64,000 bases of DNA from Streptomyces sp. NBC_00414 (GTDB lineage: Bacteria > Actinomycetota > Actinomycetes > Streptomycetales > Streptomycetaceae). The notes beneath the pieces are model-generated. The model saw only the letters and a list, made by a program, of their open reading frames with translations. It had not been told where the DNA came from and made no database searches. Made by a program: the position numbers and the translations under genes. Below are positions 7,319 through 15,164 of this stretch, in pieces (position 1 is the first letter of the stretch; every line of letters starts with the position of its first letter). The stretch spans positions 6,138,001 to 6,202,000 of the forward strand of contig NZ_CP107935.1 in NCBI RefSeq assembly GCF_036038375.1, read 5' to 3'.

Positions 7319-8752
7319 ATGCGTACTGCTTACAGCGTGGAGACGGTCAGGGCCGCCGAGCAGGAGCTGATGGCGCGGCTTCCGGACGGGGCGTTGATGC
7401 AGCGGGCCGTGGCCGGGCTCACCGCCGCCTGCGCCGAGTTGCTCGGGCGGGTCTACGGCACCCGGATCGTGCTGCTCGTCGGCAGCGGGGACAACGGCGG
7501 CGACGCCCTGTACGCCGGTGCCCGGCTGGCGAAGCGTGGCGCCGGGGTCACAGCCGTGCTGATCGCCCCCGACCGCGCCCATCCCGGCGGTCTCGCCGCC
7601 CTGCGGCGCGCCGGCGGACAGGTGGTCAAGGGGGCGGAAGCGGCCGAGGAACCGCTCCGGCGCGCCGATCTCGTCGTCGACGGGATCGTCGGGATCGGCG
7701 GGAAAGGGGGGCTCCGCCCCGACGCCGCCCCCCTCCTCGACGTGATGGGCGAGATCCGCGCCCCCGTCGTCGCCGTCGACCTGCCCAGCGGCGTCGACGC
7801 CGACACCGGCGAGGTGCACGGAGCCGCCGTACGCGCCGATCTGACCGTCACCTTCGGAACGCACAAGCCGGGTCTCCTCGTCGATCCGGCACGGGAGTAC
7901 GCCGGATCCGTACGGCTCGTCGACATCGGGCTCGCGCTGCCCGGTGACGCGGAGCTGGAGGCGCTGCAGCATGCCGACGTGGCCGCGCTGCTGCCCGTGC
8001 CCGGCACCGGGAGCGACAAGTACCGGCGAGGGGTCGTGGGGATCGCCGCCGGGTCCTCCCGCTATCCGGGCGCGGCCGTACTGGCCGTATCCGGCGCCCT
8101 GCGGGGCGGCGCCGGCGCCGTACGGTACGTCGGGCCCGCCGGGGACGCGGTGATCGCACGGTTCCCGGAGACGCTGGTGTCCACGGGGTCGCCCGAGCAG
8201 GCCGGGCGCGTACAGGCGTGGGTCGTGGGGCCCGGCGCCGGGGACGACGGCGGTGTCGTGGCGGCCGTACTCAGGGCGGAGGTGCCCGTACTCATCGACG
8301 CCGACGGGCTGCGGCTCGCCGACCGTGACGCCGTACGGGCCCGGCGGGCGCCCACCCTGCTCACCCCGCACGCCGGAGAGGCCGCCGCGCTGCTCGGCGT
8401 CCCGCGCGAGGAGGTCGAGGGGGCACGGCTCACGTCCGTACGAGAGCTTGCCGAGCGGTACGGCGCGACCGTGCTGTTGAAGGGGTCCACGACGCTCATC
8501 GCCTCCCCCGGCGGCGGGGCCGTCCGGGTGAACTCCACCGGGACCGGCTGGCTGGCCACCGCGGGCAGCGGGGACGTGCTGTCCGGGCTGACCGGGTCGC
8601 TGCTCGCCGCCGGACTCGACGCGCCGGACGCCGGCAGCGTGGGCGCGTACCTCCACGGACTGGCCGGGCGGCTCGCGGCGGACGGCGCGCCCGTGGGAGC
8701 GCACGACGTGGCCGAGGCGGTGCGCGAGGCCTGGCGCGACGTCATGGACTGA
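7319..8752 (+). CDS. Bifunctional NAD(P)H-hydrate epimerase / ADP-dependent NAD(P)H-hydrate dehydratase
   Basis: Repairs damaged, hydrated NADH and NADPH: the N-terminal YjeF_N domain (about 1-215) interconverts R and S epimers and the C-terminal ribokinase-like domain (about 230-470) dehydrates the S form using ADP. The N-domain has LVGSGDNGGDALYAGA, and VDLPSGVDADTG; the C-domain has LTPHAGEAAALLG, TVLLKGSTT and the nucleotide-site motif TAGSGDVLSG. Length (477 aa) fits a fused enzyme. It lies between acpS and alr in a housekeeping block conserved among streptomycetes. Confidence 0.94.
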   Translation: MRTAYSVETVRAAEQELMARLPDGALMQRAVAGLTAACAELLGRVYGTRIVLLVGSGDNGGDALYAGARLAKRGAGVTAVLIAPDRAHPGGLAALRRAGGQVVKGAEAAEEPLRRADLVVDGIVGIGGKGGLRPDAAPLLDVMGEIRAPVVAVDLPSGVDADTGEVHGAAVRADLTVTFGTHKPGLLVDPAREYAGSVRLVDIGLALPGDAELEALQHADVAALLPVPGTGSDKYRRGVVGIAAGSSRYPGAAVLAVSGALRGGAGAVRYVGPAGDAVIARFPETLVSTGSPEQAGRVQAWVVGPGAGDDGGVVAAVLRAEVPVLIDADGLRLADRDAVRARRAPTLLTPHAGEAAALLGVPREEVEGARLTSVRELAERYGATVLLKGSTTLIASPGGGAVRVNSTGTGWLATAGSGDVLSGLTGSLLAAGLDAPDAGSVGAYLHGLAGRLAADGAPVGAHDVAEAVREAWRDVMD

Positions 8753-8837
8753 GGGCACAACGGAACTGAGGGCACAACGGGCGACCCTGCCGCGCGGCTG
8801 ACCACGGCTCGGTGCCCTCCCGGGTTTCGCTGGGCCC

Positions 8838-9764
8838 ATGGTCCGTCACCGTCGCAGAACCGCCGCCGTACTGGTCGCGCACTTCGCCCTCGTCGCCGCG
8901 CTGTTCGCGCCCGGCGCCGTCGCCGCACCCCCGCCCGCCCCCGGCGTGCCCGGCGCCCCCGACCTCACCGCACCGCAGAACGAACTCGTGCCCGGCGTGC
9001 ACCCGGGCCCGTACCAGCCCTGGCAGTCGGACACCCCCGACCAGGCGCTGGCCCCGCAGGTCTACACCCCCTCCGCCGCGGAGGACGCCGTCGAGCCGCC
9101 GCGCGCCGCCGAGGGCAGCGACGCGCTGATCGAGTACGTACCGCTGAGCGACGCCGTGGCGCGGCAGGCCGGGGTGACGGCGTGCAGCCGGCGCACCGGG
9201 CCGTACCAGCGGCAGGTCGAGCGGTGGCTGCGGCTCAAGGCGGACGGGAAGCAGTCGGCGGCGGACTGCCGGGCCGTACGGGCCTTCCAGAGCAGGCAGC
9301 GCATCCGGCCCGACAGCGGCTTCGCCGGGCCCGTGACCTGGGGCCGGATGCAGCTCCTGTCGGCCGCGAAGAGGCCGAACGCGGCCGGGAGATGCCCCGT
9401 ACGGGCCGGCCGCGTCGCCTGTATCGACCTCACCCGGCAGCTGACCTGGGTGCAGAAGGGGAAGAAGGTGGTGTTCGGGCCCGTGCCGATCCGCAGCGGC
9501 AAGGCCGGCTACCGGACCAGGACCGGCTGGCACAAGGTCTACTGGAAGCACAAGAACCACTGGTCGACGCTCTACAACACCCCCATGCCGTACAGCCAGT
9601 TCTTCAGCGGCGGCCAGGCCTTCCACGCCATCTACGGCAGCGTCTACAGCCCGCCCGGATCGCGGGGCTGCGTGAACATGCGACTCGCCGACGCCCGCAC
9701 TTTGTGGAGCAGGCTCCACAAGGGCGACAGCGTGTACGTGTGGGGTCGCAAGCGCGGTACCTGA
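8838..9764 (+). CDS. Secreted L,D-transpeptidase with peptidoglycan-binding domain
   Basis: A 308-residue exported protein. Residues 1-29 are a signal peptide (RHRRR, then a hydrophobic core ending in AVAA). Residues about 114-175 form a PG_binding_1 domain (CRAVRAFQSRQRI, SGFAGPVTWGRM), and about 190-305 a YkuD catalytic domain with His263 in FHAIYG and the nucleophile Cys278 in SRGCVN. Such enzymes make 3-3 cross-links in peptidoglycan or tether proteins to it. It precedes alr, another wall-precursor gene, by 64 bases. Confidence 0.93.
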   Translation: MVRHRRRTAAVLVAHFALVAALFAPGAVAAPPPAPGVPGAPDLTAPQNELVPGVHPGPYQPWQSDTPDQALAPQVYTPSAAEDAVEPPRAAEGSDALIEYVPLSDAVARQAGVTACSRRTGPYQRQVERWLRLKADGKQSAADCRAVRAFQSRQRIRPDSGFAGPVTWGRMQLLSAAKRPNAAGRCPVRAGRVACIDLTRQLTWVQKGKKVVFGPVPIRSGKAGYRTRTGWHKVYWKHKNHWSTLYNTPMPYSQFFSGGQAFHAIYGSVYSPPGSRGCVNMRLADARTLWSRLHKGDSVYVWGRKRGT

Positions 9765-9827
9765 GGCGGGGCGTCCGAGCCCGGTACCCGAGAGTGGTGT
9801 CGGAGCCCTCTGAGACACTGGTCGGCG

Positions 9828-10967
9828 ATGACTGAGACAGCACCCGCGCGTGCCCGCGCCGAGATCGATCTGGCCGCCCTGAGGGCCAATGTGCGGACCC
9901 TGCGCGCCCAGGCGCCGGCCGCCGCCCTCATGACGGTGGTCAAGTCCGACGCGTACGGACACGGAGCCGTGCCGTGCGCCCGCGCGGCCCTGGACGCGGG
10001 TGCGACCTGGCTGGGCACGGCCACCCCCGAGGAAGCCCTGGCCCTGCGCGCGGCCGGTCTGCCCGGGCGGATCATGTGCTGGCTGTGGACCCCGGGCGGA
10101 CCGTGGCGGGAGGCCGTCGAGGCCGACCTGGACCTGGGCGTCAGCGGGCTGTGGGCACTGCGCGAGGTGGTGGCGGCCGCGCGGGCGGCGGGCCGCACCG
10201 CCCGCGTCCAGCTCAAGGCCGACACCGGTCTCGGGCGCAACGGCTGCCAGCCCGCAGACTGGCCCGAGCTGGTCGCCGAGGCGCGCCGGGCCGAGGCCGG
10301 GGGACTGGTCACCGTCACCGGTCTGTGGTCGCACTTCGCCTGCGCCGACGAGCCCGGCCACCCCTCCATCCGGGCCCAGCTGACCCTCTTCCGCGAAATG
10401 CTGGCCCATGCGGAGGGAGCGGGGCTGCGCCCGGAAGTACGGCACATCGCCAACTCGCCCGCCACGCTCACCCTGTCCGAGTCCCACTTCGATCTCGTAC
10501 GGACCGGGATCGCCACGTACGGCATCTCGCCGAGCCCCGAGCTGGGCACCTCAGGTGACTTCGGGCTGCGGCCCGTCATGACGCTCTGGGCGTCGCTCGC
10601 GCTGGTGAAGCGCGTGCCGGCGGGCCACGGCGTCAGTTACGGACACCACTACGTCACGGCCGGCGACACGACCCTCGGTCTCGTGCCCGTCGGGTACGCG
10701 GACGGCATCCCGCGGCACGCCTCCGGCACCGGCCCCGTCCTGGTGGGCGGCAAGTGGCGGACGGTCGCGGGACGGGTCGCGATGGACCAGTTCGCGGTCG
10801 ACCTCGGCGGGGACGAGCCGCCGGTCGGCGAGCGAGCGGTCCTGTTCGGGCCGGGCGACCACGGGGAGCCGACCGCCGAGGACTGGGCCCGGGCCGCGGG
10901 CACGATCGCGTACGAAATCGTCACCCGCATCGGAACCCGCGTGCCGCGCGTCTACGTGAACAAGTAA
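9828..10967 (+). CDS. alr: Alanine racemase
   Basis: PLP-dependent racemisation of L- to D-alanine for the peptidoglycan stem peptide. The 379-residue product has the N-terminal barrel with the PLP lysine Lys39 in VVKSDAYGHGA, the segment LKADTGLGRNG, and the C-terminal domain with GVSYGHHYVT carrying the catalytic tyrosine and VAMDQFAVDLG. Length is normal. Its product and that of the neighbouring GlmS and transpeptidase feed the same wall pathway. Confidence 0.96.
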   Translation: MTETAPARARAEIDLAALRANVRTLRAQAPAAALMTVVKSDAYGHGAVPCARAALDAGATWLGTATPEEALALRAAGLPGRIMCWLWTPGGPWREAVEADLDLGVSGLWALREVVAAARAAGRTARVQLKADTGLGRNGCQPADWPELVAEARRAEAGGLVTVTGLWSHFACADEPGHPSIRAQLTLFREMLAHAEGAGLRPEVRHIANSPATLTLSESHFDLVRTGIATYGISPSPELGTSGDFGLRPVMTLWASLALVKRVPAGHGVSYGHHYVTAGDTTLGLVPVGYADGIPRHASGTGPVLVGGKWRTVAGRVAMDQFAVDLGGDEPPVGERAVLFGPGDHGEPTAEDWARAAGTIAYEIVTRIGTRVPRVYVNK

Positions 10968-11044
10968 CAAGCAGGGTATTCGCAGGGGTAACCGCGTATG
11001 TGCCGGGCACGGCACCAGGAGAAGACGAAGAAGAGGAGCGGTTC

Positions 11045-12298
11045 GTGAGCGAGAGCAGCGCGGAGGCAGCGGTGGAAGCGGCCACGGTCGCAGCCTCGGC
11101 CGTCTCCGCGGCCGGGGCCGCGAACTGGCGCAGGGCCACCGGTGTCGCCGGCGCCGCGATAGGTGTGGTCGCCGCGGGCGCCGCCGCCGGAGTCGCCATA
11201 GAGCGGCTCACGGTCGGCCGCGGCATGCGCAGGAAGGCGCGGCTCGCCCTCGACTCGGCCGGTCCGTACGGGGCGCTGCGCGGCATGCCGGGCAAGGCCG
11301 CCGCGGACGACGGCACCGAGCTGTACTACGAGGTCGACGAGGTGGAGAGCGACACCGCGCTGGCCCCGCGGCGGCGCCGGCTCTTCGGCCGCAAGTCACC
11401 CCGTCCGGTCACCGTCGTCTTCAGCCACGGCTACTGCCTCAGCCAGGACTCCTGGCACTTCCAGCGGGCCGCGCTGCGCGGTGTCGTACGGACCGTGCAC
11501 TGGGACCAGCGCAGCCACGGCCGTTCCGGGCGGGGCGTGGCCCAGGCCCGGGACGACATGCCGGTCACCATCGACCAGCTGGGCCGGGACCTGAAGGCCG
11601 TCATCGACGCGGCCGCGCCCGAGGGCCCGCTCGTCCTCGTCGGCCACTCGATGGGCGGCATGACGATGATGGCCCTGGCCGACCAGTACCCCGACCTGAT
11701 CCGCGACCGCGTCGTCGGCGTGGCCCTGATCGGTACGTCGTCCGGGCGGCTCGGGGAGGTCAACTTCGGGCTGCCCGTCGCGGGCGTCAACGCGGTGCGG
11801 CGGATACTGCCCGGAGTGCTGAAGGCGCTGGGGCAGCGGGCCGAACTGGTGGAGCGCGGGCGCCGGGCCACCGCCGACCTGTTCGCCGGGATCATCAAGC
11901 GGTACTCGTTCGCGTCCCGGGACATCGACCCGGCGGTCGCGCGGTTCGCGGAGCGGCTGATCGAGGCCACGCCGATCGACGTCGTCGCCGAGTTCTACCC
12001 GGCCTTCACCGACCACGACAAGACCGAGGCGCTCGTCCACTTCGCCGATCTGCCCGTGCTCGTACTGGCCGGGGTCAAGGACCTCGTGACGCCCAGCGAG
12101 CACAGCGAGTCCATCGCGGACCTGCTGCCGGACGCCGAGCTGGTGCTCGTGCCGGACGCCGGGCACCTTGTGATGCTGGAACATCCCGAGGTCGTCATAG
12201 ACCGGCTCGCGGACCTCCTCACCCGCGTCGGCGCCGTGCCGGCAGGAGCTACCGTTGGTGGCTATGGAAGCACCAGCAGCACCGCACAGCCCGGCTGA
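11045..12298 (+). CDS. Alpha/beta hydrolase
   Basis: A 417-residue hydrolase starting at GTG 11045, chosen because a strong AAGAGGAGCG ribosome binding site lies just upstream; the open frame extends further left only into alr. Residues 30-56 form a hydrophobic N-terminal segment, possibly a membrane anchor. The catalytic triad is visible: Ser202 in GHSMGG, Asp in AGVKDLVTP and His in DAGHLVML. FSHGYCLSQDSW supplies the oxyanion-hole region. Substrate unknown. The gene sits between alr and tsaE, overlaps tsaE by 44 bases, and is consistently placed there in streptomycetes as far as I recall. Confidence 0.9.
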   Translation: MSESSAEAAVEAATVAASAVSAAGAANWRRATGVAGAAIGVVAAGAAAGVAIERLTVGRGMRRKARLALDSAGPYGALRGMPGKAAADDGTELYYEVDEVESDTALAPRRRRLFGRKSPRPVTVVFSHGYCLSQDSWHFQRAALRGVVRTVHWDQRSHGRSGRGVAQARDDMPVTIDQLGRDLKAVIDAAAPEGPLVLVGHSMGGMTMMALADQYPDLIRDRVVGVALIGTSSGRLGEVNFGLPVAGVNAVRRILPGVLKALGQRAELVERGRRATADLFAGIIKRYSFASRDIDPAVARFAERLIEATPIDVVAEFYPAFTDHDKTEALVHFADLPVLVLAGVKDLVTPSEHSESIADLLPDAELVLVPDAGHLVMLEHPEVVIDRLADLLTRVGAVPAGATVGGYGSTSSTAQPG

Positions 12299-12815
12299 AC
12301 CCGGTGCCGTGACCGCCGAGATCACCGTCGAGACGACCGCCGAGATCACCGTCGACTCGCCCGAGCAGATGAAGGAGCTGGGCCGCAGGCTCGCCAAGCT
12401 GCTGCGGGCCGGCGACCTCGTGATGCTCACCGGTGAACTGGGCGCGGGCAAGACCACGCTGACGCGCGGGCTCGGTGAGGGCCTCGGGGTCCGGGGCGCG
12501 GTCACCTCCCCGACCTTCGTGATCGCCCGCGTGCACCCGCCCCTCGGGGAGGGGCCGCCGCTCGTCCACGTCGACGCGTACCGCCTGGGCGGCGGGCTCG
12601 ACGAGATGGAGGACCTCGACCTCGACGTGTCGCTGTCCGACTCCGTGATCGTCGTGGAGTGGGGCGAGGGGAAGGTCGAGGAGCTGACGGACGACCGGCT
12701 GCACGTGTTGATCCACCGGGCCGTCGGCGACACGACCGACGAGGTGCGGCACGTGGTCCTGGCCGGGGTGGGGGAGCGGTGGGCTTCCGTGGACCTGGGT
12801 GCGCTTTCCGCCTGA
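12255..12815 (+). CDS. tsaE: tRNA threonylcarbamoyladenosine biosynthesis ATPase TsaE
   Basis: ATPase partner of TsaB and TsaD in formation of t6A37 on ANN-decoding tRNAs. The P-loop is GELGAGKTTLTRG, followed by TSPTFVI and VHVDAYRLGG, all typical of the family. Start choice is uncertain: AGGAG at 12244-12248 is 6 bases from TTG 12255, 9 from GTG 12258 and 15 from ATG 12264, so one of the first two is likelier, giving 186 or 185 residues. It overlaps the 3' end of the hydrolase gene by 44 bases, suggesting coupled expression. Confidence 0.93.
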   Translation: MVAMEAPAAPHSPAEPGAVTAEITVETTAEITVDSPEQMKELGRRLAKLLRAGDLVMLTGELGAGKTTLTRGLGEGLGVRGAVTSPTFVIARVHPPLGEGPPLVHVDAYRLGGGLDEMEDLDLDVSLSDSVIVVEWGEGKVEELTDDRLHVLIHRAVGDTTDEVRHVVLAGVGERWASVDLGALSA

Positions 12816-12931
12816 CCGCGGGGTGAGGTCCGGACGTCTCTGTACGTTCGTCCCAACGTTTCCGACGTTCCGACATGGCGTCGGGAAGATGTTGCGCCCG
12901 GTGGCTTCGGCGTGTTCACATGGACGCAGGA

Positions 12932-12950
12932 GTTGGTTAGGGCTACCTAA
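12932..12950. promoter_or_regulatory. Probable iron box (DmdR/IdeR operator)
   Basis: The 19-base sequence GTTGGTTAGGGCTACCTAA matches the Streptomyces iron-box consensus TTAGGTTAGGCTCACCTAA at 14 positions, and contains a perfect GTTAGG/CCTAAC dyad (12936-12941 and 12946-12951). A TTCACA hexamer at 12915-12920 followed about 18 bases later by TAGGGC places the box over the -10 region, the usual geometry for repression by an iron-loaded DtxR-family protein. It would control the small gene at 12984. Confidence 0.65.
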
Positions 12951-12983
12951 CTACGTCTGCTCCCGGAGCGTCAGGAGGCCGCG

Positions 12984-13184
12984 ATGCCTACGTCGGAACG
13001 TGTTCCTTCGAGGCCTGGTGGGGTGTCGGTGGCGGAGTTGCTCGCGGCGGGGGTGATGGCACGGGTTGTATCCGAGCCTCCGGCTCCGCCTGTGTCTGGG
13101 CCTGTGCCTGCGCCTGTGCCTGCGCCTGTGCCTGCGTCTGTGCCTGCGGCGGCTGGGCGGGAAGAGCGGCGGCGGGCTGCGTAG
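12984..13184 (+). CDS. Small Pro/Val-rich hypothetical protein behind an iron box
   Basis: A 66-residue frame starting ATG 12984 with a strong CAGGAGG ribosome binding site 6 bases upstream. The N-terminal half (SVAELLAAGVMARVV) could form one amphipathic helix; the second half is a PVPAPVPAP repeat, encoded by tandem CCTGTGCCTGCG units, ending in a basic REERRR tail. No known domain. The upstream iron box suggests that it is made under iron limitation. It lies downstream of tsaE and before a convergent gene. Confidence 0.6.
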   Translation: MPTSERVPSRPGGVSVAELLAAGVMARVVSEPPAPPVSGPVPAPVPAPVPASVPAAAGREERRRAA

Positions 13185-13208
13185 CGGGTGCGGGTGGGCT
13201 GGGGCTGG

Positions 13209-13264
13209 TTGCGCCGTTCCCCGCGCCCCTCAAAGGCAAAGGATTGCGCCGTTCCCCGCGCCCC
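13209..13264. repeat. Two copies of the GTTCCCCGCGCCCC repeat
   Basis: Two direct copies of the same 22-base unit found at 6723, starting near 13209 and 13243 and separated by a CAAAGGCAAAGGA linker. They occupy the space between the convergent genes ending at 13184 and 13320. Confidence 0.88.
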
Positions 13265-13319
13265 CTGGGGGCGTTTCGTGTCGGGGTCGGGTGGGTGGGT
13301 ATGCGGGTGGAGATGCCGA

Positions 13320-13871
13320 CTAGTTGACTACGGTGACCCGCTTGCCGATCGTGGCGAAGGACCACATCGCCGTGCCGGCCGCCCGGGAGTGCCGGATACC
13401 GCCCAGCTTCTTCGTGGGGTCGGGGGGCGTGGTCGACCCGTCCACCGCCGCGCTGAAACCGATCGCGATGCCGTCCAGGTCGGCGAAGCGGACGACGTGT
13501 TCGACGGCCACCCCGTCCGAGCCGACGATCGTGCCGGAGCGCGAGGTGACGACGTACCGGCCGGGCAGCGGATCGACCTTGCCGGGGCTGACCTGGAACG
13601 TGAGCCTGACCCGGTCCCCGTCGTCGACCAGCCACACCCGGTCGTCGTCCAGCGAGTAGACGACCCGCTCACCGGTGCCCGATCCGGTGGGCAGCGCCGT
13701 CGGGTGGTTCCTGTCGCGCGGGGCCTTCTCCGCGGCCGGGGCGGACTCGGTGGCCCGCGGGGAGGACAGGTCGTCCGGCGCGTACGCCGAGGCCTGGTAG
13801 GTGAGGAAGCCGATCACGGCGAGTGCCGCCGCGGTGAGCCCGGCCACGATTCCCGAGCTGCTCCGAACCAC
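13320..13871 (-). CDS. Hypothetical protein with one N-terminal membrane segment
   Basis: Starting from GTG 13871, chosen for the GAGGTG ribosome binding site 9 bases upstream, the protein has 183 residues; GTG 13883 and 13892 are in-frame alternatives. Residues about 6-27 (GIVAGLTAAALAVIGFLTYQ) are a membrane anchor or uncleaved signal. The rest is extracellular-looking and beta-rich, with a repeated YVVTSRSGTIV and AMWSFATIGKRVTVVN ending. I know no function for it. It is divergent from tsaB with a 127-base gap holding both promoters. Confidence 0.75.
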   Translation of the reverse strand: MVRSSSGIVAGLTAAALAVIGFLTYQASAYAPDDLSSPRATESAPAAEKAPRDRNHPTALPTGSGTGERVVYSLDDDRVWLVDDGDRVRLTFQVSPGKVDPLPGRYVVTSRSGTIVGSDGVAVEHVVRFADLDGIAIGFSAAVDGSTTPPDPTKKLGGIRHSRAAGTAMWSFATIGKRVTVVN

Positions 13872-13986
13872 CTGAGTGCCCACCTCTCGCACGATCTTGT
13901 ACGGTATTTGTCCGTGTTGTGACGGTGTGACGTTAGCAGCAGGTCCCCGCCGGATTGAGGCGGCCGTGCGCCGGGCCCCGGCGCCG

Positions 13987-13992
13987 TAGGCT
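13987..13992 (+). promoter_or_regulatory. -10 element TAGGCT of a leaderless tsaB promoter
   Basis: TAGGCT lies 6 bases upstream of the tsaB GTG, with no ribosome binding site between. The arrangement is identical to that before glmS and implies that transcription begins at or next to the start codon. Confidence 0.5.
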
Positions 13993-13998
13993 GTTCGC

Positions 13999-14658
13999 GT
14001 GCTCTTGCTCGCTCTGGATACCGCCACCCCCGCCGTCACCGTCGCACTGCACGACGGCACGTCCGTCGTCGCCGCCTCCAGCCAGGTGGACGCGCGTCGG
14101 CACGGGGAACTGCTCCTGCCGGCCGTCGACCGGGTGCTCACCGAGGCCGGGCTGCGGCTCGACGCCGTCACCGGCATCGTCGTCGGTATGGGCCCCGGCC
14201 CGTACACCGGGCTCAGAGTCGGCCTGATGACCGCCGACACGTTCGGGCTCGCGCTCGGCGTCCCCGTGTACGGACTGTGCACGCTGGACGGTCTCGCGTA
14301 CGCGGCCGGGGGTGAGGCCGGGATCGAGGGCCCCTTCGTCGTCGCGACCGACGCCCGGCGCAAAGAGGTCTACTGGGCGCGGTACGCCGACTCCCGTACC
14401 CGCGTCACCGAGCCGGCCGTCGACCGGCCCGGGGAGCTGGACATCGGCGCGCTGCCCGCGGTGGGCGCGGGCGCGCTGCTCTACCCCGACACCTTCCCGG
14501 ACGCCCGCCCGCCCGAGCACGTCTCGGCGGCCTCGCTCGCCTCCCTGGCGGCGGAGCGGCTGGCGGCGGGTCAGGAGATGGAAGCGCCCCGGCCCCTCTA
14601 TCTGCGCCGGCCCGACGCCCAGGTGCCCAAGAACTACAAGGTGGTCACCCCCAAGTGA
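13999..14658 (+). CDS. tsaB: tRNA threonylcarbamoyladenosine biosynthesis protein TsaB
   Basis: ASKHA-fold partner that scaffolds TsaD in t6A37 synthesis. The 219-residue product starts MLLLALDTATPAVTVAL and has the family block GIVVGMGPGPYTGLRVGLMTA; the YLRRPDAQ motif is near the C-terminus. The stop codon overlaps the rimI start (GTGA), so the two are translationally coupled. Confidence 0.95.
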   Translation: MLLLALDTATPAVTVALHDGTSVVAASSQVDARRHGELLLPAVDRVLTEAGLRLDAVTGIVVGMGPGPYTGLRVGLMTADTFGLALGVPVYGLCTLDGLAYAAGGEAGIEGPFVVATDARRKEVYWARYADSRTRVTEPAVDRPGELDIGALPAVGAGALLYPDTFPDARPPEHVSAASLASLAAERLAAGQEMEAPRPLYLRRPDAQVPKNYKVVTPK

Positions 14659-15164
14659 CGACCGCGGTGCTGCGCGAGATGCGCTGGTGGGACATCGAGC
14701 CCGTACTGGAACTGGAGAAGGACCTCTTCCCCGAGGACGCCTGGTCGCGGGGCATGTTCTGGTCCGACCTGGCCCACGCGCGGGGGCCCGCGGCGACCCG
14801 GCGCTATGTCGTGGCCGAGGCCGAGGGGCAGGACGGCGGGGTGATCGTCGGGTACGGGGGGCTTGCCGCCGCCGGGGACACCGGTGACGTACAGACCATC
14901 GCCGTCGCCCGGGAGCACTGGGGCACCGGCCTCGGCGCGCTGATCCTGACCGAACTGCTGCGGGCCGCGACCGCCTTCGAGTGCGCCGAGGTGCTGCTCG
15001 AATGCCGGGTCGACAACATCCGCGCCCAGAAGCTGTACGAGCGCTTCGGCTTCGAGCCGATCGGCTTCCGGCGCGGCTACTACCAGCCGGGGAACGTGGA
15101 CGCCCTCGTGATGCGCCTCAACGACCCGTCAACATCCGTACAAGGAACCGAGATCAATGGCTGA
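14655..15164 (+). CDS. rimI: Ribosomal protein bS18-alanine N-acetyltransferase
   Basis: GNAT-family acetyltransferase of 169 residues. The acetyl-CoA loop region is VAREHWGTGLGALILTELL, and the C-terminal LLECRVDNIRAQKLYERFGFEPIGFRRGYY is characteristic of RimI. The GTG start overlaps the tsaB stop, and the gene overlaps tsaD by 8 bases; the tsaB-rimI-tsaD order is widely conserved in actinobacteria. Confidence 0.94.
   Translation: MTTAVLREMRWWDIEPVLELEKDLFPEDAWSRGMFWSDLAHARGPAATRRYVVAEAEGQDGGVIVGYGGLAAAGDTGDVQTIAVAREHWGTGLGALILTELLRAATAFECAEVLLECRVDNIRAQKLYERFGFEPIGFRRGYYQPGNVDALVMRLNDPSTSVQGTEING

Noticed and set aside
13090..13150. Tandem CCTGTGCCTGCG units, considered as a CRISPR-like or satellite array
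   Set aside because: They lie inside the small gene at 12984, keep the reading frame (PVPAPVPAP) and have no unique spacers.
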